64,000 nt of DNA from a virus (IMGVR_UViG_3300044714_000124:1-64000); one strand, 5' to 3'; positions 8,313 through 15,510 are shown, counted from the stretch's first letter. The notes: generated from the sequence alone by a model not told the origin. Made by a program: numbers and translations.

Positions 8313-8582
8313 ATGTCCGGCACGTCGACCCGCACCAAGTATTTTTCATTGCGTCTGCCCAATGCTTTGTGGAGCGAGCTTCAGCACAGAGCGAATGCGC
8401 GGGGAACCTCGATGTCATTCGAGATGCTGTCGGGATTGACGCTGTTGCCGGCGCGCGAGGAAGCACTGATTGACGCATGGCGGGCGCTTGAACGCGACAA
8501 ACCAAGCCGCAGCGAGGCCGTCAGGCGGCTGGTATTGAGGCAATTACGGGGACGGAAGCCACGGGAGGGATTGGATGGCTAA
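8313..8582 (+). CDS. Ribbon-helix-helix transcriptional regulator
   Basis: 89 residues from the ATG. The segment TKYFSLRLPNALWSELQHRA (about 8-27) is a typical Arc/MetJ ribbon followed by helix, and a second RHH-like stretch, KPSRSEAVRRLVLRQL, lies near the C-terminus. Proteins of this class bind operators as dimers through the beta ribbon. The palindromic sites directly upstream are likely targets. Its end overlaps the start of the TnpB/Cas12-like gene by eight bases, so the two are probably translated together and the regulator likely controls the effector. Confidence 0.8.
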   Translation: MSGTSTRTKYFSLRLPNALWSELQHRANARGTSMSFEMLSGLTLLPAREEALIDAWRALERDKPSRSEAVRRLVLRQLRGRKPREGLDG

Positions 8583-9942
8583 GCGCACGAGACCGGTCGA
8601 TGGCGTCAATCGCCGTTATACGTGGCGGCTCTATCCGCTGCGCGAGCAGGAGGAAATTCTCTGGCAGCAAGCGCGGATGTGCGCCGATCTGTGGAATGCG
8701 CTGCTTGAGATGTGCGAGACGATCGAACAGCGCCTGCATCAGCGGCTGTCGTGGATCGACGGCGTTGGCGGCCGGCATCGCGGCGTGGTCACTCATGATG
8801 AGTGTTGGTACATGACGGCTCAGGGTCCGAGTCGTCATCCGCCCGACGGTGACGCCGAGAAAGCGCGCCGTAGCGGCCTGCCGTCGGAATACGACATGGG
8901 TTATTGGATCACCGCGATGCTGCGCGAATTACCTGAGTGGCGGGCGCTCTCGACCTGGACGCCGCGCCGGGTGGCGACCAGTTTGACGGCGGCTTGGAAA
9001 GCATTCTTTCGGCGCGTGCGCGAAGGGCAAACCGGTGCCGAGGCCGGCTATCCGCGCTATAAGTCGCGGCGCAAGGCCGCAAGCGTGCCGCACCGCTCGG
9101 TGAGCGGGTGCACCTTCGAGAAGTCGGCGACCCATCCGCGGGCCTGGGCGTTGCATCTCAAGGGCGTCGGCGGTCCTGGATGGAGCGGGATCGGTTGGGG
9201 CACTTACGGGCTCGATGCTGGAATTCCCGCTTTGGGCGTTGTGCGCCTTGCGGCAGCGCCGACCGAATGGCTCGACGTCGATGTGGTACATCGCGGCGGC
9301 CATTGGGAGGCGTCGGCTGCGGTCGCGATCGCGGCGCCGCGGGTCGCGGGCAACCGGCCGGTCACTGTACGGCTGGACCTGCTCGACGGGTTTTGTCTGG
9401 TCAACAACATGCCTGACACGCCGCCCGAACTTGTCGATGCCGCGATAGTGGCGGAAGATTGCGATCGGCTGCAAACTGAGTTTGATCTGCGCTGGCCGCG
9501 CGGCAGGCGGTTGACGGATGATGAGCGCCGGAGCCGGGAAGCAGAATGGGGGGTCATCGCTCGCAAAATGAGACATGTCGCCGACAAGCGCCGTAACGCG
9601 CTGCATGTCTGGTCGGCGCGCCTGGTGGCCCGCGCGAGCGTTATCACGGTGATCATGCCGGCGCCGAAATCGGCAACGCGCAGTGCGCGCGGCGATGAAA
9701 AACAATGGGGTGCGGCCGTGGCTGACGTGGCGCGGGTGAACCGGGGCGCCTTGAATTTTGCACCGGCGATGGCGGCGCAGATGCTGCGATACAAGGCGGG
9801 CGAGGCGGGCATTGCCTGCACAATAGTCGAGGATAGCGAGCCTAAGCTGGCCGTGGCGCCTCGATTGGTGCAGGCGGTAAAAACCGTGAGGACCGCATCG
9901 CGCGGTGTGCGGCGGCCGGCGGTGTTACGTCATGCCGATTGA
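8575..9942 (+). CDS. TnpB/Cas12-like protein, predicted nuclease-inactive
   Basis: 455 residues. The N-terminus (YTWRLYPLREQEEIL, 15-29, then DLWNALLE) matches the first helices of TnpB and small Cas12 proteins; TAAWKAFFRRV and GYPRYKSR (about 137-164) match the following OrfB-type region. The RuvC-I strand is VTVRLDLLDG (263-272) with an aspartate at 268 or 271. The helix before RuvC-II is clear (LHVWSARLVARASVITVIM, 343-361), but isoleucine 360 stands where a catalytic glutamate is expected. After LRYKAGEAGIACTIVED (404-420) there is no CxxC zinc ribbon and no RuvC-III aspartate. By family it should bind a guide RNA; by these losses it should not cut. The adjacent CRISPR array suggests a type V-like effector used for silencing. 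A degenerate transposon TnpB is the alternative, but no transposon ends are seen. Confidence 0.8.
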   Translation: MAKRTRPVDGVNRRYTWRLYPLREQEEILWQQARMCADLWNALLEMCETIEQRLHQRLSWIDGVGGRHRGVVTHDECWYMTAQGPSRHPPDGDAEKARRSGLPSEYDMGYWITAMLRELPEWRALSTWTPRRVATSLTAAWKAFFRRVREGQTGAEAGYPRYKSRRKAASVPHRSVSGCTFEKSATHPRAWALHLKGVGGPGWSGIGWGTYGLDAGIPALGVVRLAAAPTEWLDVDVVHRGGHWEASAAVAIAAPRVAGNRPVTVRLDLLDGFCLVNNMPDTPPELVDAAIVAEDCDRLQTEFDLRWPRGRRLTDDERRSREAEWGVIARKMRHVADKRRNALHVWSARLVARASVITVIMPAPKSATRSARGDEKQWGAAVADVARVNRGALNFAPAMAAQMLRYKAGEAGIACTIVEDSEPKLAVAPRLVQAVKTVRTASRGVRRPAVLRHAD

Positions 9943-10300
9943 TCCGGCAATCGCGACTGAAATTGCCGCGCTCGACGAGTCGATGGCGATGGCGAGAGCG
10001 GCTTTCGATGGCGCCGAAAGCGTCTTCGATTCGACGGCGTCGATCGCCGGCAAGCGGAAAATCGAAATCGCACATATCGAGCTTGGTGCCGCGCGAGCCA
10101 TGATCAACGCGACGCGGCTGCGATTGCTCGGGCGTTTGATGGCGCCGCGATTGTTGCGGCACGAGGCATTAACGGTGGGAACCGCCGCCGTGGTTGCGAG
10201 CGCTGCGGCGCCGCGTTCTGTGCCGGGAGCGCTCGATGCGGAAAATATCAGTTCCAACAATAACTTGCGCGGTGGCCGAAAGGGAGTTGATGAATCATGA
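9932..10300 (+). CDS. Unknown 122-residue protein coupled to the effector
   Basis: Its ATG lies inside the last codons of the TnpB/Cas12-like gene (overlap of 11 bases). The protein is largely helical and alanine-rich: EIAALDESMAMARAAFDGAE near the N-terminus, a middle helix (ELGAARAMINATRLRLLGRL) and a disordered end. No family is recognised. The position between effector and array, on the same strand, makes an accessory role in the RNA-guided system plausible. Confidence 0.65.
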   Translation: MPIDPAIATEIAALDESMAMARAAFDGAESVFDSTASIAGKRKIEIAHIELGAARAMINATRLRLLGRLMAPRLLRHEALTVGTAAVVASAAAPRSVPGALDAENISSNNNLRGGRKGVDES

Positions 10301-10371
10301 CATGGGAAGAGAAAGAGCGCTCGCAAAGGTCACAAAAATGATAGGATGGACAAGAGGATATGGGTTACCGG

Positions 10372-11368
10372 GTGTTGCGGCCCGGCTCGCCGGGACGGAA
10401 GCGAGATGTGGTTACCGAATTACATTGGTCGCGGACGGCCATGGTGTTGCGGCCCGGCTCGCCGGGACGGAAGCGAGATAACCACTCCCTAGCACAGATC
10501 GCTGTGTTTGCAAACAGGTGTTGCGGCCCGGCTCGCCGGGGGGGAAGCGAGATGAGCAGATCGGCAACCGCGCGACGCATTCTCTGCACGGGGGTGTTGC
10601 GGCCCGGCTCGCCGGGGAGGAAGCGAGATGTTCAGCGCCTCGACGCATTCGCCGACGAAGATGTGCAGGGTGTTGCGGCCCGGCTCGCCGGGGAGGAAGC
10701 GAGATGGGTTGCCGACGCGCCCAACTGGACGGGTGACCAAAGGTGTTGCGGCCCGGCTCGCCGGGACGGAAGCGAGATGGGGGCGGAGTCCGAGGAGGGG
10801 CCGACGGCGGAGCCTTGTGTTGCGGCCCGGCTCGCCGGGACGGAAGCGAGATAGCGGAATGAAACCAATTCCGACGGCCTTTGCCGATTGTGTTGCGGCC
10901 CGGCTCGCCGGGAAAGAAGCGAGATGAACCTTGCGGCCCCAGCATTTCCGACCGCGCTATGTGCGAGTGTTGCGGCCCGGCTCGCCGGGGCGGAAGCGAG
11001 ATAAAAAATAGAGCCGGGAAACATCCTGATTCCGTGGATGTGTTGCGGCCCGGCTCGCCGGGGCGGAAGCGAGATGTCTTAATTTGGTTGAGGGCGGTGG
11101 CTGTCGTCGCCCGGTGTTGCGGCCCGGCTCGCCGGGGAGGAAGCGAGATTGGCGCGCCGGCTGATAAACGGACGCAACACCCTTTGTGTTGCGGCCCGGC
11201 TCGCCGGGGAGGAAGCGAGATCGGATCATGTGAACCCCCAACAACCGGGGCCGCGCGGAGGGTGTTGCGGCCCGGCTCGCCGGGACGGAAGCGAGATCAG
11301 CAGACAAGCCTGGCAAATTCGCGGCCGGGATTGTGTTGCGGCCCGGCTCGCCGGGGAGGAAGCGAGAT
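10372..11368 (+). CRISPR. CRISPR array 1: 14 repeats, 13 spacers
   Basis: The 36-nt repeat is GTGTTGCGG, then CCCGGCTCGCCGGG (hairpin), then a 13-base end NNGGAAGCGAGAT. Repeats start at 10372, 10444, 10518, 10594, 10670, 10743, 10817, 10890, 10967, 11040, 11114, 11186, 11262 and 11333. Spacers are 35-41 nt and unique within the array. Sequence changes are confined almost wholly to the bases just after the hairpin: AC, GG, GA, AA and GC types. The array follows gene 9932-10300 after about 70 purine-rich bases and is on the effector strand. No cas1/cas2 is near. The handle at the 3' end of the repeat, with spacer following, matches the type V arrangement. Confidence 0.95.
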
Positions 11369-11397
11369 AAGGTTTCCACATGGAAGGCAAATAAACA

Positions 11398-11559
11398 ATG
11401 TATGATCTGCTTTCACTACCCTATACCACGCTGTCCGTGATCGCCATGCAGACGGCGCGCGAAATCGACCGTGGCGCATGGCAGAAACGCGCGCGGCTTG
11501 AGGCAATTTTTCGCGAAATGCGATCACGGCTGGAATTGGCGTCTTTGGAGGACCAATGA
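11398..11559 (+). CDS. Small hypothetical protein, 53 residues
   Basis: MYDLLSLPYTTLSVIAMQTA then a basic helical end. It starts 29 bases after the last repeat of array 1, with a GAAGG site upstream, and its stop overlaps the next start (ATGA). The overlap is the best support that it is real. No family is known. Confidence 0.55.
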   Translation: MYDLLSLPYTTLSVIAMQTAREIDRGAWQKRARLEAIFREMRSRLELASLEDQ

Positions 11560-12278
11560 GCCGCGGTGATCGCAGGCATCATGATCTGAGCGGTCGTGAG
11601 ATGGATCGGTTGCTGGACGATGTACTTGCGAATCCGGCAATCAAGGCTCGTCTGGCGCGGCGCTATCGACTGCTGACGATCTACGATATCGCGCTGCTCG
11701 GTTCATCCTCGATCGGTGGCGCTCATGTCTATCTTGACCGGCATCTGCGGGAGAATGGTCAGCCCTATGGTGTTCTGAAAATCAAAGGGGGGCCTTTCGA
11801 TGTCCGCCCGCATCTGGTGGGGCACGAGCGCCTTGAGCAGGCGATCGAGGATGTGTTGGGGTGGCCCTATTTCATGCTGGCGCACCCTCTGGCTACACAC
11901 GCGGAGAATCGCAGCGTGATAATGAGAGGCGGCGACCCTACCGCCTATGAAGCTGCGCTGAAACCGTTTATCAAGGCTGACGAATCGGAGCGCATCACCA
12001 AGACGCCGTCCGATCTTGACATGCGCCCTCTGATGGCATGGGGTGACGACAAGGTGATTGCGCAGGTCAAGGCAGTAGCGCAGAAGGAAAAACGCGACCA
12101 TGCAAGCGTCGGCTATGTAGGGCAATCGCAACGCTCCGGTCAGCAATGCAGCAAGTGCGCGATGTTCATCGCGGAAAAATACGGTGGTCCGGCCTGCACG
12201 GGGGTGCAGAGTCCCATAGCGCCGGATGGATGGTGCCGGCGGTTTAACGCCGGCAAGCTGGATGCTCCGGGAGATTGA
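11556..12278 (+). CDS. Hypothetical protein with HiPIP-like cysteine motif
   Basis: 240 residues. The N-terminal three quarters have no recognised domain. The C-terminal 45 residues (QCSKCAMFIAEKYGGPACTG, then a GWC near the end) carry four cysteines in the CxxC...C...WC pattern of high-potential iron-sulfur proteins, which in that family ligate a [4Fe-4S] cluster. Such short cysteine tails occur in other phage proteins of unknown role. It begins the gene group between the two CRISPR arrays and ends four bases before the next start. Confidence 0.6.
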   Translation: MSRGDRRHHDLSGREMDRLLDDVLANPAIKARLARRYRLLTIYDIALLGSSSIGGAHVYLDRHLRENGQPYGVLKIKGGPFDVRPHLVGHERLEQAIEDVLGWPYFMLAHPLATHAENRSVIMRGGDPTAYEAALKPFIKADESERITKTPSDLDMRPLMAWGDDKVIAQVKAVAQKEKRDHASVGYVGQSQRSGQQCSKCAMFIAEKYGGPACTGVQSPIAPDGWCRRFNAGKLDAPGD

Positions 12279-12281
12279 TCG

Positions 12282-12509
12282 ATGCCCTATACGATGCCCT
12301 CCGGCGACCTTGCTCGCTGCATCACACACGAGGCCGACGAATCATGGCCGGTGATGATCGAGATCGTCGCCTATTTCGGGGAGGGGCGGCGCAAGCGGCG
12401 GTCGGTGGAAATACCGGCTGATCAGTTCTTCGGGCGGAATGGTTTCGGCGCGCCGATGTCCGGTGAGCAGATTGTGATGATGATCGATAAGCTCCGGAGG
12501 CAAAAGTGA
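12282..12509 (+). CDS. Hypothetical protein, 75 residues
   Basis: Basic centre (GEGRRKRRSVEIPADQFFG) with beta-like ends. It is tightly packed, starting just after its neighbour, and its stop overlaps the next gene's GTG start. No family is recognised. Confidence 0.55.
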   Translation: MPYTMPSGDLARCITHEADESWPVMIEIVAYFGEGRRKRRSVEIPADQFFGRNGFGAPMSGEQIVMMIDKLRRQK

Positions 12510-12691
12510 TTTCTGACGACGAACTGGTGAAAATCGCAAAAGTGTTGGCTACCGCTGACGGCGGGTGTCCCTCTTGCGTCCCTGCGATTTTCCGAGTATT
12601 CGTCGAGAGTTTTCCTGAGCACTCGGCGCGGATGAAAGAGTTATATCATCTAGTATATGACGATGAATATAATTTCTGGGAGGATGATTGA
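12506..12691 (+). CDS. Hypothetical protein, 61 residues
   Basis: A GTG start overlaps the upstream stop and a GGAGG site lies just before it. One CPSC pair in the first third and an acidic end (YDDEYNFWEDD). Its stop shares a base with the endolysin ATG, so it belongs to the lysis transcript. The function is unknown. Confidence 0.55.
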   Translation: MISDDELVKIAKVLATADGGCPSCVPAIFRVFVESFPEHSARMKELYHLVYDDEYNFWEDD

Positions 12692-13209
12692 TGAAAACCA
12701 GCGACGACGGCCGACGACTGATCGAGGCGTTTGAGGGACTGTTTTTGTCGGCCTACGACGATGCCGATGATCGGATCATGAAGCTCGGTCAGGTCGTTCG
12801 CGGGACACTGACAATCGGTTACGGGCACACTTCTGCCGCAGGGCCGCCCAAAGTATATATCGGCATGACGATCACGCACGAGGAAGCGGATTCATTTCTT
12901 TCCTCCGACCTGACCAGCGTCGAGTTGGAAATCGCCCATCTGGTGAAGGTGAGCCTCGATCAACAGCAGTTTGATGCGCTGGTCTCGTTCCAGTACAACA
13001 CCGGCTGGCTGGCGCATCGTCAATGCTCGCTGCTGGCAGCGCTTAATGCGGGAAATTACGATTTGGCTGACAAGGATTTTGGGCTATACGACGAAGCCGC
13101 CGGCAAGGTCCTTGCCGGCTTGCAGCGGCGCCGGAGGGCCGAGGCTTTGATGTTCTCCGGCAAAGTGCAGCAGGCGTTTGCTGTGGCGGGGGTGCCGGTT
13201 GTATCATGA
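12691..13209 (+). CDS. Endolysin, GH24 lysozyme
   Basis: 172 residues of the T4/lambdoid lysozyme family, which hydrolyse the MurNAc-GlcNAc bond of peptidoglycan. The catalytic glutamate is E15 in EAFEG; aspartates 23-24 and the TIGYGHT motif (41-47) complete the expected E-D-T site, with a spacing between D and T somewhat longer than in T4. SFQYNTGW and GLQRRRRAEALMF are the usual C-lobe motifs. There is no signal peptide, so a holin is needed. GGGAGG lies seven bases before the ATG. The truncated first repeat of array 2 begins right after its stop codon. Confidence 0.88.
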   Translation: MKTSDDGRRLIEAFEGLFLSAYDDADDRIMKLGQVVRGTLTIGYGHTSAAGPPKVYIGMTITHEEADSFLSSDLTSVELEIAHLVKVSLDQQQFDALVSFQYNTGWLAHRQCSLLAALNAGNYDLADKDFGLYDEAAGKVLAGLQRRRRAEALMFSGKVQQAFAVAGVPVVS

Positions 13210-13693
13210 CGGCCCGGCTCGCCGGGGCGGAAGCGAGATCGCAACGTCGCAACGTCGCAACGCCGCAACGCCGACAACTGTTGACAGAGGTGTTGCGGCC
13301 CGGCTCGCCGGGGAGGAAGCGAGATATTAAAGTTAACGAAGACATCCTAAGTCATCGACAAGGTGTTGCGGCCCGGCTCGCCGGGACGGAAGCGAGATAT
13401 ATCCCAAAATAATGCTTGCTAGTTCGAATAGCAAGGTGTTGCGGCCCGGCTCGCCGGGGCGGAAGCGAGATAACCACTCCCTAGCACAGATCGCTGTGTT
13501 TGCAAACAGGTGTTGCGGCCCGGCTCGCCGGGGGGGAAGCGAGATAAAAAATAGAGCCGGGAAACATCCTGATTCCGTGGATGTGTTGCGGCCCGGCTCG
13601 CCGGGACGGAAGCGAGATGATCCAAATCTTGTACGTCTTATCAATCGCCTCATTGATGTGTTGCGGCCCGGCTCGCCGGGGAGATAGCGAGAT
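13210..13693 (+). CRISPR. CRISPR array 2: 7 repeats, 6 spacers
   Basis: Repeats end at 13239 (5'-truncated), 13325, 13398, 13471, 13545, 13618 and 13693. The last has GATAGCGAGAT in place of GGAAGCGAGAT. Spacers 2-6 are 37-39 nt; the first interval is 50 nt and begins with four copies of an 8-bp unit, CGCAACGY. Spacer 4 is identical to spacer 2 of array 1 and spacer 5 to spacer 9 of array 1. Spacers 2, 3 and 6 are AT-rich and phage-foreign in composition. The array follows the endolysin stop codon directly and has no leader of its own. Confidence 0.93.
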
Positions 13694-13872
13694 CAAGAAG
13701 TCGTGGATGCGTCCCACAACGCCAGCAAGGCGTTCATTCTTTCGTCCTGCCTGGCGAGTTCCAGCCACGATTGAGCGATCGACAAGCGCAACAAGCGTTC
13801 CCGCGGTGGGAATGCCAGTGCCGCGCTCAGGCATTCAGCGGCAATCAGGCGGTATCGTTGCCAGTTCTGCAT
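13693..13872 (-). CDS. Small host-like helical protein, 59 residues
   Basis: MQNWQRYRLIAAECLSAALA, then SIAQSWLELARQDERM: the YRLxAAECL...WLxLA pattern of a small helical family very common in Bradyrhizobium and related genomes, of unknown function. A GGAAGGA site lies upstream. It is on the minus strand, alone among rightward genes, and its stop codon shares the last base of CRISPR array 2. It supports a Rhizobiales host and may be host-derived. Confidence 0.65.
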   Translation of the reverse strand: MQNWQRYRLIAAECLSAALAFPPRERLLRLSIAQSWLELARQDERMNALLALWDASTTS

Positions 13873-13930
13873 GGTCCATCCTTCCCCATGCGCATCTTAA
13901 CCTGACGGCATGACGGGTCTGTGCAAAATT

Positions 13931-13952
13931 GATCGAGTGTCGATCTTTTTTT
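13931..13952 (+). terminator. Rho-independent terminator candidate
   Basis: GATCGA-GTG-TCGATC is followed directly by seven T residues, the canonical form. It lies downstream of array 2 for rightward transcription and immediately before the promoter of the small membrane-protein genes, so it probably ends the endolysin/array transcript. Confidence 0.7.
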
Positions 13953-13979
13953 GCCATCAGTGCTTGATAAACGTATAAG
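13951..13979 (+). promoter_or_regulatory. Sigma-70-like promoter candidate
   Basis: TTGCCA and TATAAG are separated by exactly 17 bases, close to the consensus. The position, between the terminator and gene 14012, makes it the likely start of the operon of small membrane proteins. Confidence 0.6.
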
Positions 13980-14011
13980 CTGACGCTCATGCGCTTGATG
14001 GAGTGACTCAA

Positions 14012-14194
14012 ATGACACGTGGCTTGATCTTCTGGGTGCTGATGCTCATTTGGTTCGTCTTTTCATTGGCTCTTTTTGGCGGTGTATTTCCGGGCAATGT
14101 TGCCCGCTTTGGCGAGATCGGGAATACGTTCCTGTTCTTCGTTTTGTTTGCCCTGCTTGGCTGGGAGGCCTATGGTCCGGCTGTGCATGGATAG
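14012..14194 (+). CDS. Small two-helix membrane protein
   Basis: 60 residues with two hydrophobic segments (LIFWVLMLIWFVFSLALFGG near the start and FLFFVLFALLGW near the end). GGAG lies upstream of the ATG. It is the first gene after the promoter. Size and topology fit a holin or holin antagonist, but no family is recognised. Confidence 0.6.
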   Translation: MTRGLIFWVLMLIWFVFSLALFGGVFPGNVARFGEIGNTFLFFVLFALLGWEAYGPAVHG

Positions 14195-14203
14195 GGTGCA
14201 GTG

Positions 14204-14431
14204 ATGAAAGTCGATCCGAAAGTCACGATGATCCTTGGGATCATCACGACATTGTCGCTGGCGATCGGCCAGGGCACGATTCATCTGACCGGAGCGGTGC
14301 CCGACACCTGGATTCCGGTCATCACCGGATGGGCGGCGATCATCAGCACGGTCAACAGCGCTGTATTGACGGCGCTCGCGGCAATATCCTCGAAACAATC
14401 CGGGCCGCTGTCGTCGGATGCGCCTAAATAG
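14204..14431 (+). CDS. Holin-like membrane protein
   Basis: 75 residues with two predicted membrane helices (MILGIITTLSLAIGQG and WIPVITGWAAIISTVNSAVL) and a polar C-terminus. The short two-helix plan with a charged tail is common among phage holins. Located in a run of small membrane genes downstream of the endolysin region. The call is from topology only. Confidence 0.5.
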   Translation: MKVDPKVTMILGIITTLSLAIGQGTIHLTGAVPDTWIPVITGWAAIISTVNSAVLTALAAISSKQSGPLSSDAPK

Positions 14432-14440
14432 GAGATCGGG

Positions 14441-14629
14441 ATGGCCTACAGCGTCGGCGAGATCAATGCGGTGTTCGCCCAGGTCAAGAGAGACCTGTTT
14501 GCTCTGATCGATGCCAAGGGCGGCATGTTCTCCGGCGAGATCGAGGACCAAATCTCCGATGCCGAGCTTCTGACTATCGTCAGGGATGGCCTGACGGCCT
14601 TGTCGAACTATCAGACCCAGCAAAAATAG
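14441..14629 (+). CDS. Hypothetical protein, 62 residues
   Basis: A soluble helical protein (EINAVFAQVKRDLFALIDA near the start). It is preceded by a GGAG site and lies ten bases after the upstream gene. No family. Confidence 0.55.
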   Translation: MAYSVGEINAVFAQVKRDLFALIDAKGGMFSGEIEDQISDAELLTIVRDGLTALSNYQTQQK

Positions 14630-14641
14630 GAGAGCCTCTCT

Positions 14642-14971
14642 ATGGCGATTACCAGCCTGAATTCCGTCGTGTCGATCCTCCAGAGTGCCGGCGTGACCGG
14701 CACGGCGCTTTCGACCGCCATTTCCGGGCTATTTGCGGCGAGTCCGACGACGGCTATCAATGCGACTTGCCAAGTGATCCTTGCCAATTCCAACAATCCG
14801 ACAGTGGTCAAGGACGAGGCGATGAAGCTCGGTGAGATTCCGAATCTGCCGCTTGCCGTGGCAAACCTGATTCCGAGCCTGACGGCAGCCAATAGCGCAC
14901 CGGAGGTCGTGCAGGCGGTACAGAATATCGAGACGGCGATAGGACCGAATCACTCGATTTTCAACCTGTAG
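14642..14971 (+). CDS. Hypothetical protein, 109 residues
   Basis: Alanine- and serine-rich with repeated hydrophobic helices (SVVSILQSAGVTGTALSTAI). No signal peptide or clear membrane span. GGAG upstream. Same operon as its neighbours. The function is unknown. Confidence 0.55.
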   Translation: MAITSLNSVVSILQSAGVTGTALSTAISGLFAASPTTAINATCQVILANSNNPTVVKDEAMKLGEIPNLPLAVANLIPSLTAANSAPEVVQAVQNIETAIGPNHSIFNL

Positions 14972-14983
14972 AGTGCCTCTGAC

Positions 14984-15220
14984 GTGAGTCCTTTCACGCT
15001 CGTTGACATAGCCGCTATTTTGAGCGCCGTGGCAGCGCTCGGCAGTTGCGTTGTAGGCTGGTCGAATATGCGCAGAATCCAGGAAGTGCATTTGTCCGTC
15101 AACTCGCGCCTCGATCAATTGCTGGCGGTGACGAAGGCGAAAGCATATGAAAACGGCATGGCCGAACAAAGAGCGCGTCATCTGGAAGACAATCCGGGAA
15201 TTGCCGAAAGGAAACTCTAG
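14984..15220 (+). CDS. Membrane-anchored coiled-coil protein, 78 residues
   Basis: GTG start. One N-terminal membrane helix (LVDIAAILSAVAALGSCVVG) is followed by a charged helical tail. This is the plan of small phage lysis-accessory proteins (spanin or holin regulators), but the sequence shows no family signature. Confidence 0.5.
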   Translation: MSPFTLVDIAAILSAVAALGSCVVGWSNMRRIQEVHLSVNSRLDQLLAVTKAKAYENGMAEQRARHLEDNPGIAERKL

Positions 15221-15223
15221 GCA

Positions 15224-15322
15224 ATGTCCGTCATCGATCGCTTTGTGGTTCTGACCGGAGTGGTCGCATTTGCCGCTGCCGTCGTCATTATTTTGATCGC
15301 GGCGTTTTTCGTGCCATGGTAA
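15224..15322 (+). CDS. 32-residue single-span membrane peptide
   Basis: MSVIDRFVVLTGVVAFAAAV then a second hydrophobic stretch to the end. Its stop overlaps the start of the next gene, which suggests coupling. Preceded by GAAAGG. Confidence 0.5.
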   Translation: MSVIDRFVVLTGVVAFAAAVVIILIAAFFVPW

Positions 15323-15510
15323 ATCGAATGATGGCTTGTGCGGCGAGTTTCTGGCTAGGCGGCATGTTCTCGGTGCCGGTTGGATATGCGGTTGCGCGCA
15401 ACGCCGGCGCCGAGCCGCTGCCATGGCTCATCGTGGCTGTGGCGACGCTGTTTTGGCCGTTGACGCTCATGCTGGGGGTCGCTGGGGTGAAGGCGGACCG
15501 CAGATTGTGA
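15316..15510 (+). CDS. Two-helix membrane protein, 64 residues
   Basis: Two hydrophobic helices (ACAASFWLGGMFSVPVGYAV and LPWLIVAVATLFWPLTLML) separated by a short polar turn. Overlaps the upstream and downstream genes. No family. Confidence 0.5.
   Translation: MVNRMMACAASFWLGGMFSVPVGYAVARNAGAEPLPWLIVAVATLFWPLTLMLGVAGVKADRRL

Noticed and set aside
8575-9942. An active IS200/IS605 TnpB of a transposon
   Set aside because: No TnpA, no transposon-end hairpins and the RuvC-II/III residues are lost. The tight operon and the array argue against a simple transposon.
10360-11405. Long open frames running through CRISPR array 1 with repeated RPGSPGRKRD or RLAGTEAR
   Set aside because: These come from the 36-nt repeat being read in several frames. 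No ribosome-binding sites and no plausible protein; both strands show the same effect.
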